59,723 nt of DNA from an uncultured Eubacteriales bacterium (GCA_900553025.1 USBT01000004.1:1-59723), one strand, 5' to 3'; numbered from the stretch's first letter, positions 17,151-26,910 are shown. Numbers and translations: made by a program. The notes: a model not told the origin generated them from the letters alone.

Positions 17151-19979
17151 TTAACTCTGAATGGTCAATTTGCTTCCACTTATACTACTCTTCTCTATAC
17201 CGATTCCCTTATCAATCCTCTCTCTCAGTTCATCAACATGTGATATTATCCCGACCAGTTTATTTCCCTTGCTTAAATCCACAAGACTATCAACTGCATT
17301 TTTAAGGGCAACATTATCCAGTGTCCCAAAGCCTTCGTCTATGAACATCGTTTCAATTTGAATACCTCCAGCTGAATATTGGATTTCGTCCGCAAGTCCC
17401 AAGGCCAAGCAAAGAGAAGCCTGAAAAGATTCACCACCTGACAATGATTTTGTGCTTCTATATGTATTGTTGCTCAAATCGTGCACTCTTAAATCGAGCC
17501 CTGTCTGGCTTCTCTTATTATCGCCCTTTTCATCCCTAGTAAGCATATATCTGCCCTCTGACATTTTTAAAAAGCGAATATTTGCACGGCTTAAAATTCG
17601 ATCTAAAAATGACATCTGAACAAAGGTTTCTAACTTGATTTTAGTCTTTCCAGGCAATTCACCACTGCAAGTTGCTGATAGATTTGAATATATATCATAT
17701 AAGTCCTTTTTCTCATTTAATTCTGGAATAGACTTTTCGTATACCTCTAGTGCTTTTGATATATTTTTTAGATGCGAAAGAATCTCTGTTTGCTCTATTT
17801 CAACAGAATTAATGCGGTTTTTTAGGGTATCGATTTCAATATTATACCTATCATAGTTATTCTTAACCGATAACTCATCCTCCCCCTTTGTCAATGACAG
17901 CAATGTTTTTCTCCCTGACTTCAACTCATTATACTCTGTGTAATAATTTTCAATTTTCTCTTCAATTTCTGCAACTGCTTCTCTCTTGCAAGCTAGTTTA
18001 TCATTATAATTATTAATTTGTTCATTTAAGCTGTATAAATCCTTATATTCCAATTCTTTTAATTCACTTTCATATAAGGCTTTAGATGCTTGGTATTCAC
18101 CTGTTAGTTTATTATATTCTTTATTTTGATTATTTTTATCTATGATAAGTTTTTGCAATTTATTTTCATTCTCACTAATACCTGATTTTAACAATATGCT
18201 TTTTTTCTTATATGCTGCAAGGATAGATTGTTCCTCCTTCAAATTTTTGATATCTTCTATGAGAATATTTTTTATATTCAAATAATTCTCTTGGCTCATT
18301 TCGAATGAATCGGTCCCAAACCCTTCTATTAGCTTTTTAAAAGAACTATTTTGTGCCTCATAGGATTTCTCAAGTGCAGCGATGTTTTTTGAAAGTTCCT
18401 CTTCCAAAGTAGCCAGATTCCCCTTTGCTAAAGAATATTCCTGCTTACTTCTATTCAGGATTTCCTCTGCTGATTCGACCTCTTTTTTCTTGGCATCAAG
18501 GTCTTCTTTTTCATACAAAATATCTGCATGCCCGGCAGGCTCGGGATGAGATGTGGATCCGCATACGGGGCAAGGTTCCCCATCTTCAAGCTCACGTGCC
18601 AGCATGCCTGCCTGTTCTTTGAGATAAAACACTTCCATATTGTTGTATTCTTCTTTTAGATTTATGTAATCTATCTGGCTTTCTTTAACTTTACTGGAAA
18701 AAACGTTGAGCTTTTCGACTATATCTTCAATTTTTGTAACCTTGTCTAGGACATTTGATAGAGAGGTCTGGAAATTAAGTCTCAAGTTAAGCTGAGAATT
18801 GACATCGTCTGAACGATTTAACTCTTTTTCCAACTCTGCCAAGCTTGTTCTGTCCAAGGCCAGAGAATTCTCAATCGACTCAACTTCTTTGCTTATACTA
18901 ATTAACGATATTTCTTGGTTTTTTAAGTTTTCACGCTGTTTTGAAATTTTCTCGCTGTCAGCTTCTAGCCTTTGATACCGTGGCCTCAGTGCTTCAAGCT
19001 TTGATGTAGCAGAGATAATATCTTCAATATCTTTTTTCATTTCTGGTATACAGTTCTGTTGCTGATTAATTGATTCCTTTTCTTTCTCTAACTCCGCCAA
19101 GCTACTCGATATGGATTTCAACTTAGAAAAATAACCAAGAACAGATTCAAGATTTGCCGATTCCTTGATTAATCGTTCCTTATCTCTCCTAAGCCTCTCT
19201 TTTATTGCAATATTTTGTTTGACTTTTTCGTTGCTTTCAGAATATGCCCTTTCAAGAATATACTTCTTTTGTACATATAATAAACTTTGTTCATCAACGT
19301 TAAGCCCTTGTTTTTCAAGCTGTTCTGATGTAAAGACATTATTAAATTCCCGTTTGAGAATGTTTTCAATCTCGATAATATTTGACGAAATCTCTTTAAC
19401 AGCGATTTTAAGCTCCTCTTGAAGCTCCGTATATCTGCCTGTTTTGAAAATCTTTCTAAATATTTCCATTCGCTCTTCCGTACTGGCATTTAAAACCTTT
19501 AGAAATTCTCCCTGAGCAATCATCGTTACCTGTCTAAATTGATTAGCATCCAGTCCAATAATTTCTTTAACTTTTTCTTCTACTTCGCGTTTACCTGTGT
19601 ATACTGTGCTCCCACCATTTAATATCTCAAGAGAAACTTCTGCTGGTCTTACTGTAGTGCCATTTCCATTTATTTTTTTAATTTCCTGTTCTGGTCTTCT
19701 GTTTATTTTGTATTCCTTATCATGGCTTGAAAAGGTAAGTTCAACAAAAGTTTTATCGTCGGATTCAGCATAGGTACTCCTCATCATTTTTGGCGTTCTT
19801 AAATTACCGCTTGCAGTCCCATAAAGTGCATAGCATATACCATCGAAAATCGTTGTTTTGCCTGATCCAGTAGGCCCTGATATTAGAAACACACCGTCAG
19901 AACCCAGTTTATCAAAATCTATCACTGTTTTATCTGGAAAAGGTCCATATGCTGATAATACAAGTTTAATCGGCTTCAT
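17151..19979 (-). CDS. sbcC: Exonuclease SbcCD, ATPase subunit SbcC
   Basis: A 942-residue SMC/Rad50-like ATPase of the SbcCD complex, which cleaves DNA hairpins and processes double-strand ends. Walker A is GPTGSGKTT near residue 35. Long coiled coils flank a zinc hook CPVCGSTSHP near the middle. The ABC signature LSGGESFQASL and the Walker B region (ETMFIDEGFGTLD) are at the C-terminus. The start overlaps the end of sbcD by 14 bp, so the two are translationally coupled. Confidence 0.96.
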   Translation of the reverse strand: MKPIKLVLSAYGPFPDKTVIDFDKLGSDGVFLISGPTGSGKTTIFDGICYALYGTASGNLRTPKMMRSTYAESDDKTFVELTFSSHDKEYKINRRPEQEIKKINGNGTTVRPAEVSLEILNGGSTVYTGKREVEEKVKEIIGLDANQFRQVTMIAQGEFLKVLNASTEERMEIFRKIFKTGRYTELQEELKIAVKEISSNIIEIENILKREFNNVFTSEQLEKQGLNVDEQSLLYVQKKYILERAYSESNEKVKQNIAIKERLRRDKERLIKESANLESVLGYFSKLKSISSSLAELEKEKESINQQQNCIPEMKKDIEDIISATSKLEALRPRYQRLEADSEKISKQRENLKNQEISLISISKEVESIENSLALDRTSLAELEKELNRSDDVNSQLNLRLNFQTSLSNVLDKVTKIEDIVEKLNVFSSKVKESQIDYINLKEEYNNMEVFYLKEQAGMLARELEDGEPCPVCGSTSHPEPAGHADILYEKEDLDAKKKEVESAEEILNRSKQEYSLAKGNLATLEEELSKNIAALEKSYEAQNSSFKKLIEGFGTDSFEMSQENYLNIKNILIEDIKNLKEEQSILAAYKKKSILLKSGISENENKLQKLIIDKNNQNKEYNKLTGEYQASKALYESELKELEYKDLYSLNEQINNYNDKLACKREAVAEIEEKIENYYTEYNELKSGRKTLLSLTKGEDELSVKNNYDRYNIEIDTLKNRINSVEIEQTEILSHLKNISKALEVYEKSIPELNEKKDLYDIYSNLSATCSGELPGKTKIKLETFVQMSFLDRILSRANIRFLKMSEGRYMLTRDEKGDNKRSQTGLDLRVHDLSNNTYRSTKSLSGGESFQASLCLALGLADEIQYSAGGIQIETMFIDEGFGTLDNVALKNAVDSLVDLSKGNKLVGIISHVDELRERIDKGIGIEKSSISGSKLTIQS

Positions 19980-21111
19980 ATTCTCTTTCCCACACTTTCT
20001 TAACTAATTTATTTATTAAATCTCTCTCGACAGTGTTCATCTCTCTGTTATTTTGTTGCTCAAAAAGCTCCTCAACAATCTGCTTGGGTTCCTGCTCCTC
20101 AGATTTTTCTTCCCTACGAATGAGCTTGTTATCTCTTGTCATGCTATTATCGTATCCAATTGATACAATGCAAGGATAGAATTTCTTTAGAATATCAAGC
20201 GCATCATTTTTTAATACTTCATCTGTCAAGGTTATTTTTACAAAAGATTTTTTATCGACCGAGCTTGCAGTTGAATTGCTGACAAGTTCATTTAAAGTTC
20301 CTCTAAGTTCAAGCAAATCACACGTTGGACTTAGAGGTATTTCTTGAATTTTAATATCACCCTTTTGCTTTATGTCTACAATTGTCATAGACTTCTTGTG
20401 GGAAATTTCAGAAAAAGAATACTTCAGAGGCGTCCCAGCATATCTAACAGTATCTCGACCAACATTTTGTGGCATATGGAGATGTCCAAGCGCTACATAG
20501 TCAAAATCATCAAACAATGTATATGCAACATTTTCGCTGCCACCTACATAGAGTTCTTCTGAATCTGATTTTTGGGCACCAGTCACGAATTGATGTGCCA
20601 CCAAAACATTTCTCATAGATTTATCCGGATTGATTCTGTCTATAACAAAATTAAGTGCTTCTGTAAAACTTTCCCCTGAAAAATCCTTATATACTCTCTT
20701 CACATTTATCGGCCTTATATAAGGTAAAAGATAGAAATTGATGATACCAAATTGGTCTTGCAGTTCAACCTTTTCAATATTTCCATTGAACACAGGTGAA
20801 ATAAATACTCTACTTTTCTCTAGAACTTTTGAACCAAATGAGAGTCTTGCCACTGAATCATGGTTTCCGCCAATTATGATTATAAATATATCCAATGCAG
20901 CTAATGCGCTCAAAAACTCATCCATTATTCCCACCGCATCTACTGGTGGTACCGATTTATCATAAATATCGCCTGATATTACAACTCCATCGACATCGCA
21001 TTTTTTGATTAACTCTACTATTTGGAGCAATATATCTCTTTGATTGTCAATAAGTGAGTATTCATAAAGTCTCTTTCCTATGTGAAGATCTGCTAAATGT
21101 GCGAATTTCAT
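19966..21111 (-). CDS. sbcD: Exonuclease SbcCD, nuclease subunit SbcD
   Basis: A 381-residue Mre11-like metallophosphoesterase, the nuclease partner of SbcC. Metal-binding motifs appear in order: LADLHIGK, VISGDIYD, IIGGNHDS, LVAHQFVTG and ALGHLHMPQ. The last 130 residues form the capping and SbcC-binding region, ending in a charged segment. It is the promoter-proximal gene of the sbcDC pair. Confidence 0.95.
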   Translation of the reverse strand: MKFAHLADLHIGKRLYEYSLIDNQRDILLQIVELIKKCDVDGVVISGDIYDKSVPPVDAVGIMDEFLSALAALDIFIIIIGGNHDSVARLSFGSKVLEKSRVFISPVFNGNIEKVELQDQFGIINFYLLPYIRPINVKRVYKDFSGESFTEALNFVIDRINPDKSMRNVLVAHQFVTGAQKSDSEELYVGGSENVAYTLFDDFDYVALGHLHMPQNVGRDTVRYAGTPLKYSFSEISHKKSMTIVDIKQKGDIKIQEIPLSPTCDLLELRGTLNELVSNSTASSVDKKSFVKITLTDEVLKNDALDILKKFYPCIVSIGYDNSMTRDNKLIRREEKSEEQEPKQIVEELFEQQNNREMNTVERDLINKLVKKVWEREYEAD

Positions 21112-21297
21112 TTTATTCTCCTTAACAGCAAAACATTTGTTCTTATTTCCATTATACGATATCTCTCGATAAATTCAACGGTTTTTTCTTACTTTATTTT
21201 ACTATTTTATCATATTAAAAGCTATTCTCAGTGGCGCTCTTGCAATTTATAATTGTTATACAATTTATTTTCAACAAAACAAAAAGGAGGTTAATTT

Positions 21298-22106
21298 ATG
21301 GATAAAAAAGAGCCCTGACAGACTGCCCATTGTTTCAAGACAAGTCTGTGCAAACATCAATCAGGATAACATTTTAAAGATAGAGAGATTTAATAGAAAA
21401 ATCAATGTTACCACAGACAAAGAGGATTATTGGTACTATGGAAAGATGGATCAGATTGAGCCTCTACTTAATCAAGTTTTTTATCGTTGTATGGATGGTT
21501 GCTTCCTTAATATGGATCGCATTGAATCAGTTGCAGATCAAACCGTCGTTTTTGATTGAATTTTATACATAGTCAACATATAGGGAAACTTGTATGCACT
21601 GAGTAATTCGAAAGTAACATCTCAGTAAACTACCAGAATTGCTAGAAAACCCTAAAGCTATGATAACTACAACGCAGGGATGAAAAAAGCCTAAACGTGA
21701 ATGTTGTGAAAGCAGAAAAAATATCATAGATGGTACATGGTTAAATCCTAAATATCGAATACAATGGGCAACTAGCAGCCAAGCTTTGAAAAGAAGAAGG
21801 TTCAACGACTATTCTCATAAGAGAAGTAGGATGCAAGCGATTGGCATTCGAAGCGGGTAGATCCCTTGGGAGGGATAAGAAATAGTCTGTGCTCATATGA
21901 AAGTATGAGATGCTTATGCTGTTGCAAATTAGCGAATTGCAATGAACAAAATATCAAAACAGACGAAATGTTTGTTTTGACTACAGAACGGTATGACATA
22001 TTCAATGGGACGCTCAAACTTTATAAAAACAAAACAACGATATGCAAGACATCTATTGGAAAGTTATAATCAGAATGCCACTTATAAAAGCAACTCAACA
22101 AAATAA
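21298..22106 (+). CDS. LytTR-family DNA-binding regulator, split by a group I intron and with a 1-nt frameshift near the start
   Basis: Exon 1 (21298-21556) encodes PDRLPIVSRQVCANINQ, ILKIERFNRKINV and FYRCMDGCFLNMDRIESV, ending QTVVFD. Exon 2 (21987-22106) continues NGMTYSMGRSNFIKTKQRY and ends at TAA 22104-22106. Together they form a typical stand-alone LytTR domain protein of about 127 residues. Removing 21557-21986 joins GAT to AAC in the same frame. AAAAAGGAGG lies at a good distance from the ATG at 21298, but that frame stops after six codons. One base fewer in the A6 run at 21304-21309 would restore the fusion. Target genes are unknown. Confidence 0.75.
21557..21986 (+). ncRNA. Self-splicing group I intron, ORF-less, IStron-like placement
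   Basis: Conserved core elements occur in order: P (AATTGCTAGAAAACCC, about 21636), Q (GGGCAACTAGCAGCCAAGC, about 21766), R (GTTCAACGACTA, about 21802) and S (AAGAAATAGTC, about 21880). GACTA of R pairs with TAGTC of S as P7. The 5' exon ends TTGAT. GTCAA at 21572-21576 is its internal guide, with the U-G wobble at the splice site, and the intron ends in G (21986). Insertion after TTGAT matches IStrons such as CdISt1 of Clostridioides difficile. No transposase or TnpB is present. A hairpin with CAAAACA/TGTTTTG arms near the 3' end may be the remaining IS605-like right end. Confidence 0.88.
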
Positions 22107-22180
22107 ATTGCTAAAAAAAAACAATCTGATTAAACACTCTTAAAATACTCACTTAGACTAATAATACACACTCTTTTCAG

Positions 22181-22266
22181 AACTATGGGAGTAAGAAATT
22201 AAACTATGGGCGTAACACTTCATAGGAACCGATACGAGTTAAAGCTTTTATTATTCCCATAGTTTG
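22181..22266. promoter_or_regulatory. Repeated AACTATGGG motif upstream of the P-loop-like gene
   Basis: AACTATGGG occurs at 22181 and 22202 (21 bp apart, each followed by NGTAA) and inverted at 22257-22265. The even helical spacing and the place before the 22323 start suggest an operator. Nothing else is visible in 22107-22322. Confidence 0.45.
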
Positions 22267-22322
22267 ATTTTCATTAAGTTAATGCAAAACCCGAAACTAA
22301 TTAAAAGGATACCATCACTAAT

Positions 22323-23189
22323 ATGAATACACTTAACTCAACAGTATCAAATAAATGTAAATTGGAAAATAATAGGCCTATTAAAATTGGTTTTGTAGGC
22401 GCTGGTAGAGATGTAGGTTTAACAGAATTATCCTCATGTTTTGCAATTTGGATTTCAAAAGAATATTTTTTAAATTACAAAAACCCTTCTGTAGCATTTT
22501 TTCAACTTGCACCTTTAGAAGCTCATAATAGGAATTTTTTTGCTGAATATACTCTTAGTCGGCATATTGAAAAATATGATTTTGTTGATATCTTTGCTGA
22601 TTTGTTGATTAACAAAACATCAAAATATGAATCAAATTTTAAAATGAATAAATTGCCTAATTCTTCCTTAGGAGTAAACTGGTTAGTACCTAGTTATAAT
22701 TTTTATAATTTAACAAATGATGAGAGTTGCATTGCAGAAGAACAACATTACAATGATGAGATATATAGGATTTCATCAAGTTTATTTTCAGATGATGATA
22801 TTTCCGTTGTTATATACAACATCGGGCGAGGACTAAAGAAGGAATCACTATTAAATGATATGGATATCCTAATAGCCGTTTCATCAGCCTATCGAAATAA
22901 TCTTGAATATGCATATGAAGATATCCGGGCAATAGAAACATTTAGATCAAATGGAGGCGCTTTTCTATGGCTAGTAAATGGTTATACAAAAGGACTCCCG
23001 AAATCATTTATTAGAGAGAAGCTAAGGGGTGGTAACATAAAATTTTTCAATAATATTGAACCTGAACGTTTAATGAACTGTAAATATGATAGAATTTTTC
23101 TATGCGAAGACAATGAGATAAAGGAAGCATTATGGAAATTATATAAGTCTATCTTTAAAAACTTTGAAAAACTCATTTTTAGAGGATGA
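22323..23189 (+). CDS. Uncharacterised protein with degenerate MinD/ParA-like P-loop
   Basis: A 288-residue protein that I do not recognise. Residues about 23-41 (IGFVGAGRDVGLTELSSCF) have the layout of a deviant Walker A loop, but the signature lysines are replaced by Arg and Leu. Hydrophobic strands VAFFQLAPLEAHN, ISVVIYNIGRG and MDILIAVSS, then FLWLVNGYTKG, fit the strand order of MinD/CpaE-like proteins. ATP binding is doubtful without the lysines. AAAAGGAT lies upstream of the ATG. It ends 120 bp before tRNA-Arg. Confidence 0.6.
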   Translation: MNTLNSTVSNKCKLENNRPIKIGFVGAGRDVGLTELSSCFAIWISKEYFLNYKNPSVAFFQLAPLEAHNRNFFAEYTLSRHIEKYDFVDIFADLLINKTSKYESNFKMNKLPNSSLGVNWLVPSYNFYNLTNDESCIAEEQHYNDEIYRISSSLFSDDDISVVIYNIGRGLKKESLLNDMDILIAVSSAYRNNLEYAYEDIRAIETFRSNGGAFLWLVNGYTKGLPKSFIREKLRGGNIKFFNNIEPERLMNCKYDRIFLCEDNEIKEALWKLYKSIFKNFEKLIFRG

Positions 23190-23310
23190 ATAAATCCTTT
23201 ACTTTTTATTCGTTTTTTAGTATAATTCAGATGTTAGCATTTTAAATTTTACCATATATTTTTAATTTTTTAATTCTAACAAATAATATTATCTCATCAT
23301 GTGAGGATAT

Positions 23311-23387
23311 GCGCTTATAGCTCAATTGGATAGAGTAGCGCACTACGAATGCGAAGGTTGGGGGTTCGAGTCCCTTTAAGCGCACCA
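23311..23387 (+). tRNA. tRNA-Arg(ACG)
   Basis: The acceptor GCGCTTA pairs with TAAGCGC. The D-arm is AGCTCAATTGGATAGAGT and the anticodon loop CTACGAA gives ACG. The T-arm is GGGGTTCGAGTCCC and CCA is encoded (23385-23387). It stands alone. Confidence 0.95.
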
Positions 23388-23452
23388 AATCGTTCAAATC
23401 CAGACTTTATCTTTGTTGTACGGTTGGATTTATATGAACTGCACTAAGCAAA

Positions 23453-23490
23453 AACCTGTAGCTGCTTTGTTTAGCAGTTTCAGGTTTTTT
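23453..23490 (+). terminator. Strong terminator after tRNA-Arg
   Basis: AAACCTG pairs with CAGGTTT, extended internally by GCTGC/GCAG and followed by a T6 run. It ends just before the next coding region. Confidence 0.8.
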
Positions 23491-23555
23491 AATTAAACTA
23501 AATGAATTTATTTAATTCACACATTAGAATAATATTGAATAAAATGAGGTCGTCT

Positions 23556-24248
23556 ATGAAATCAAAAAGTGTATTTAAATCAGTAGTATTATTTATCTCT
23601 CTAGGATTTTTATTAACTATTGTTTGGTTAATCGTATTCGCTTCGATATCACCAGAAAATGTGGAAACCGTTGCAGAGCCCTTTCCTGGAGCCAGTATTT
23701 TAATTGGATTTACTTCCGCCTTTATCGCATATTTGATTTATCAATATAATTCTGCAAGGGCAATGGAACAAAAGATACTTAGCAATACAAGCAATATTGA
23801 TGCTATTAAGATTCGCAACAACGACTTAATTAATAAAGCAAATCGTTTGATAGACAAGCATCAGAAAAATGAAAAAGAATCCTATATAGATATTGCTCAA
23901 GCAAGTTCATCAACAAAGGAAGAAAGGCACGAGCAAAACACAAAGAATCATCTAAAAACTTACAGTGATAATGATGTGCAAATAACTACCTCGAAGCAAT
24001 TTGGTACGTTCATCAAAGATTTCCCAGAACTCAGCAATAACCATAATGTTCAGGTGCTTTTAAGCGAAATCATTAACAGTGAAAATTATTTGTCCGATAG
24101 CAAAATAATTTTGAACCAGTCCATTGAAGCATATAATAGCCTGATTCATCAGTTCCCTTTAACCTTTCTACGTATCCCATTGAAATTAAATGACAAAGAA
24201 TTCTATATTGAAAATGTTGTCATAACGGATGAAATGCTTGGTATTTAA
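23556..24248 (+). CDS. Divergent LemA-like membrane protein
   Basis: A protein of 230 residues from the ATG at 23556, chosen because GAGG lies six bases upstream; the earlier ATG at 23502 has no ribosome site and adjoins the terminator. Two membrane spans (near residues 10-30 and 50-70) precede a helical cytoplasmic region. The C-terminus, ILNQSIEAYNSLIHQFPLTF then KEFYIE, follows the LemA pattern (YN...YN, I..FP, then a short beta end). The middle is poorly conserved. Role unknown. 24249-24463 downstream holds nothing I can name. Confidence 0.5.
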   Translation: MKSKSVFKSVVLFISLGFLLTIVWLIVFASISPENVETVAEPFPGASILIGFTSAFIAYLIYQYNSARAMEQKILSNTSNIDAIKIRNNDLINKANRLIDKHQKNEKESYIDIAQASSSTKEERHEQNTKNHLKTYSDNDVQITTSKQFGTFIKDFPELSNNHNVQVLLSEIINSENYLSDSKIILNQSIEAYNSLIHQFPLTFLRIPLKLNDKEFYIENVVITDEMLGI

Positions 24249-24463
24249 GATTATATTATAAAATGCAATTACGTAATGATATCTGGTGATTGCATTAAAA
24301 GCTGATAGAAAAAGGAGCTATTAAGAATATAGGTGCAGGAAGAAATACATAATATGAGGATGAATAATATTCGAAACCTAGTGATAGAGATTATAATAAA
24401 TGAACCAATCTACAAATAAACTTGATTAAACAGTGGATAAAACACTACTAGATTAAGGGATAA

Positions 24464-26153
24464 CTATTCAATTATTTCATTCAAAATATTAAGTAGTGGC
24501 TTAAAGCCAGTAAAATCAATTTTTTCGTAATTTTGAAATATGTATTTGGAAAATATAGTTTTGTTATAATACTTTTGTGGATTCTCGTCTTTCCTAGAAA
24601 ACTTTCTGCCTCCAATTTCAATATTTAAAGTTTCTTCAGAAAAAAGGTCTTCCAATTCACACTCACTCTTATCTAAAGGTAATGGAACTGCTACCAAATT
24701 TAAATTGCAGTTTTTTTCTAATCGCACATAATTTTCTTTTTCAAGTTGCTCTTTTTTTAACTCACACAATTCGGCGTAGCCGATAAACTTATTCAGCGGG
24801 CGTTTGGTATTCTTTTCGTTATCAAACAGCATAATGGTCGGGTGCGGTGAGAACTCAGTTTTATAATTTACAAAATAATCACAGAGATTAGATAATCCAT
24901 TTTTACCAACAAAATAGTTATATAAGGACTTCATCGCATCAGCACCATCTAATCCCATCCCGAAGAAATAACTCCAATGCCTTGATCGTGAAAAGAAAGA
25001 TAAATGATAGCGAAATTTTCCATTGAAATCTTTTGTAATTAATCGACAGCTTTGTTCTTTTGGCTTAGGATTGACTTGGCGAACTTTTGAGTGCAGCTTT
25101 TATATATAGCACATCAGTTTTTCCTTCTGTAATTAAAAGCATTTGTTTGTTTACAACAAAATACTTATAGAAAAGAAAATTCCTATAATCAGTTTCTTTT
25201 CCGGATAGTGAACGATAATTATGTTTTGCACCGCTAATATCATGCTTATTGTTGTAAAATTCTATCTGATCTATGAAAGATAATCTGCCTTCAAGTTGTG
25301 CAACCGTGCCATTTTCTCCATCTATTTTGAATTCTCCTTTGGTATATAAAGAATGAAGCATAGCTCTTGTTGTTCTGTAAAAATTTCGAGGAATATTAAT
25401 TTTTCGATTCACTACTAACCCAGTTACAATTTGGCGAGAATCATGGTATATAAATTTAGTTTTTCTTTCGTTTATTGAAAAACCAGATTTTTCAATTTCT
25501 TTTTGCAGATTTTTTAAAAATTCATCCTTGCTCTCTAAAAAATCCTTTTTATTAGTAGAAAAAATTAGATCATCTGCATATCTGGTATAATCTAATTTAT
25601 ATTTTTTTGCAATTTTTAACAAATGCATGTCTAGCGTTTGGCAAATTAAATTAGTGATTACAGGGGATGAGGGTGCACCTTGTGGTAAAGATCCGTTATA
25701 ACACGCAATTTGAGCGATGGTTACTGCGACTTCTTTAGGGAGCTTAAAATATCGATTTAACGAAAAATAGCCCATAACTCTACCAAAATGAAACGCATCA
25801 AAAAAATTGTTTAAATCTATACACAAAACATAACGTTTATTCTTGTGGATCTGTGCATTTGAAATTATACTTTTATTTTTCTCGAATGCATGAGATATAT
25901 TGGCTTTAATATTTTCTTCGTCTCGTATTTGATTTTGATATTCATATAGCGCATCGGCTAATTTGCGTTGTATCAATTTTAACGGACCAGAAGGAGCAAA
26001 AATATGGCGTGGAGAACCATCTTTTTTGGGAATGTCGAAAGAAGAATAGAACGAATCTACTTTTGCTTCAAATAAAACATATGTTAATGTTTTTCTTTGT
26101 ATATCCAAAAAATCAGCAAGTTGATTACGGGTTTGTATTTCATTAAGACGCAT
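24464..26153 (-). pseudogene. Retron reverse transcriptase fused to a TOPRIM domain, frameshifted
   Basis: The first 345 or so residues form a retron RT: NAQIH (99-103, the NAxxH hallmark), LCIDLNNFF, QGAPSSP, the catalytic YADD (192-195) and VTG (243-245). The C-terminal region begins LLITEGKTD, a TOPRIM start. The frame stops at about 25065, but reading continues one base over (VNPKPKEQ, then FFSRSRHWSYF, then GMGLDGADAM) to 24464, including PTIMLFDNE. An extra base in the AAAA run at 25085-25088 explains the break; without it the product would be about 562 residues. GAGG lies eight bases before the ATG. Retrons make RT-copied msDNA that controls a toxic effector; TOPRIM is the likely effector here. 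Possibly inactive, or a sequence error. Confidence 0.85.
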
Positions 26154-26184
26154 TTGCTTTTCCTCATATAAAAAAAAGAAAAAA

Positions 26185-26312
26185 CGTGCAACAACTCATT
26201 ATGCAATAGTTTAGACACTTTCAACATAAATAGTAACAGCGCGACAGAATTGCAAGTTCCCTGCCATTTTAGTCAATGCTTGCGAAACACAAGCAAAAAA
26301 TCTTGTTGCACG
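26185..26312 (-). ncRNA. Candidate retron msr-msd RNA
   Basis: A perfect 10-bp inverted repeat, CGTGCAACAA/TTGTTGCACG, at both ends (26303-26312 and 26185-26194) fits the a1/a2 stem. Inside, reading with the RT, GCTTG-TGTTTCG-CAAGC is a short msr stem-loop with a UUU loop. GGCAG...CTGTC starts a second stem suited to msd. The RNA ends 31 bases before the RT start codon, the normal retron layout. The branching guanosine is not resolved. Confidence 0.75.
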
Positions 26313-26406
26313 CTCATTTAAATTGTACTACTCAAAAACTAATTTTTCAACTAAAAAACTATGGAGACGATCTCTATTTTATTTTCTCAAAAACTCCACA
26401 AATAGT

Positions 26407-26910
26407 CTACACTAACGGATATATGTCTGTTATATTTGCAACATATGAAACGGCAGATATAAGACAATAAAGTAGATAATAATATTCACTTTCTGTTATT
26501 ATATTATCCAAAAACCATTTTTCTATCTGTTTTATAACTGAATCGATTTTTAATGCGTTACTCGGTTGAAAATACATTCGATTACAAGTGCTGTTTATTG
26601 TATAGTTATGATAAATGAAAGCTTTATCTTTATCAAGCGGAATTGATATGCTGTCGAGATAGTCAAAAACATTAATATTAATTCGGTAAATTTCGGTGCA
26701 TTAATCAGTTCGGTTATCCATCTAACTAATACAGAGCTCATATACATAATTTAGTTAGAGATAATTCGTTTACTTTGTTTTTTAATGTTGTGCAACTATT
26801 CCTGAGTCGCTAAACAAGTCTCCGACGGTGAAGATTTCATCAGTTATATTCTCTCTTATAACCTCATCAATTTCGTTAAGTATTAAACTTTTACCGACAA
26901 TAAAGCACAT
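26407..26910 (-). pseudogene. Remnant of a D12-class adenine DNA methyltransferase
   Basis: Two fragments in family order on the minus strand. From the ATG at 26910: FIVGKSLILNEIDEVI, then DEIFTVGDLFSDSGIVAQH and a stop. From about 26697: VFDYLDSI, NRMYFQPSNALKIDSVIK and ESEYYYLLYCLISAVSYVANI, stopping at 26407. They resemble the N-terminal SAM-binding part and the central part of D12 methylases. The intervening stretch and the catalytic DPPY are missing. It is a dead modification gene, possibly from a restriction-modification locus. The remaining bases of 26911-27007 show no clear gene. Confidence 0.6.

Noticed and set aside
21304..21310. Programmed -1 frameshift on AAAAAAG in the LytTR gene
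   Set aside because: The needed shift relative to the ATG frame is +1 (or loss of one base), and the heptamer is not in the phase required for -1 slippage.
21557..21986. Group II intron
   Set aside because: No GUGYG start, domain V or RT; the P, Q, R, S elements and terminal G fit group I.
26276..26470. 64-residue plus-strand frame
   Set aside because: It overlaps the retron RNA and the methylase remnant on the other strand and has no start signal.
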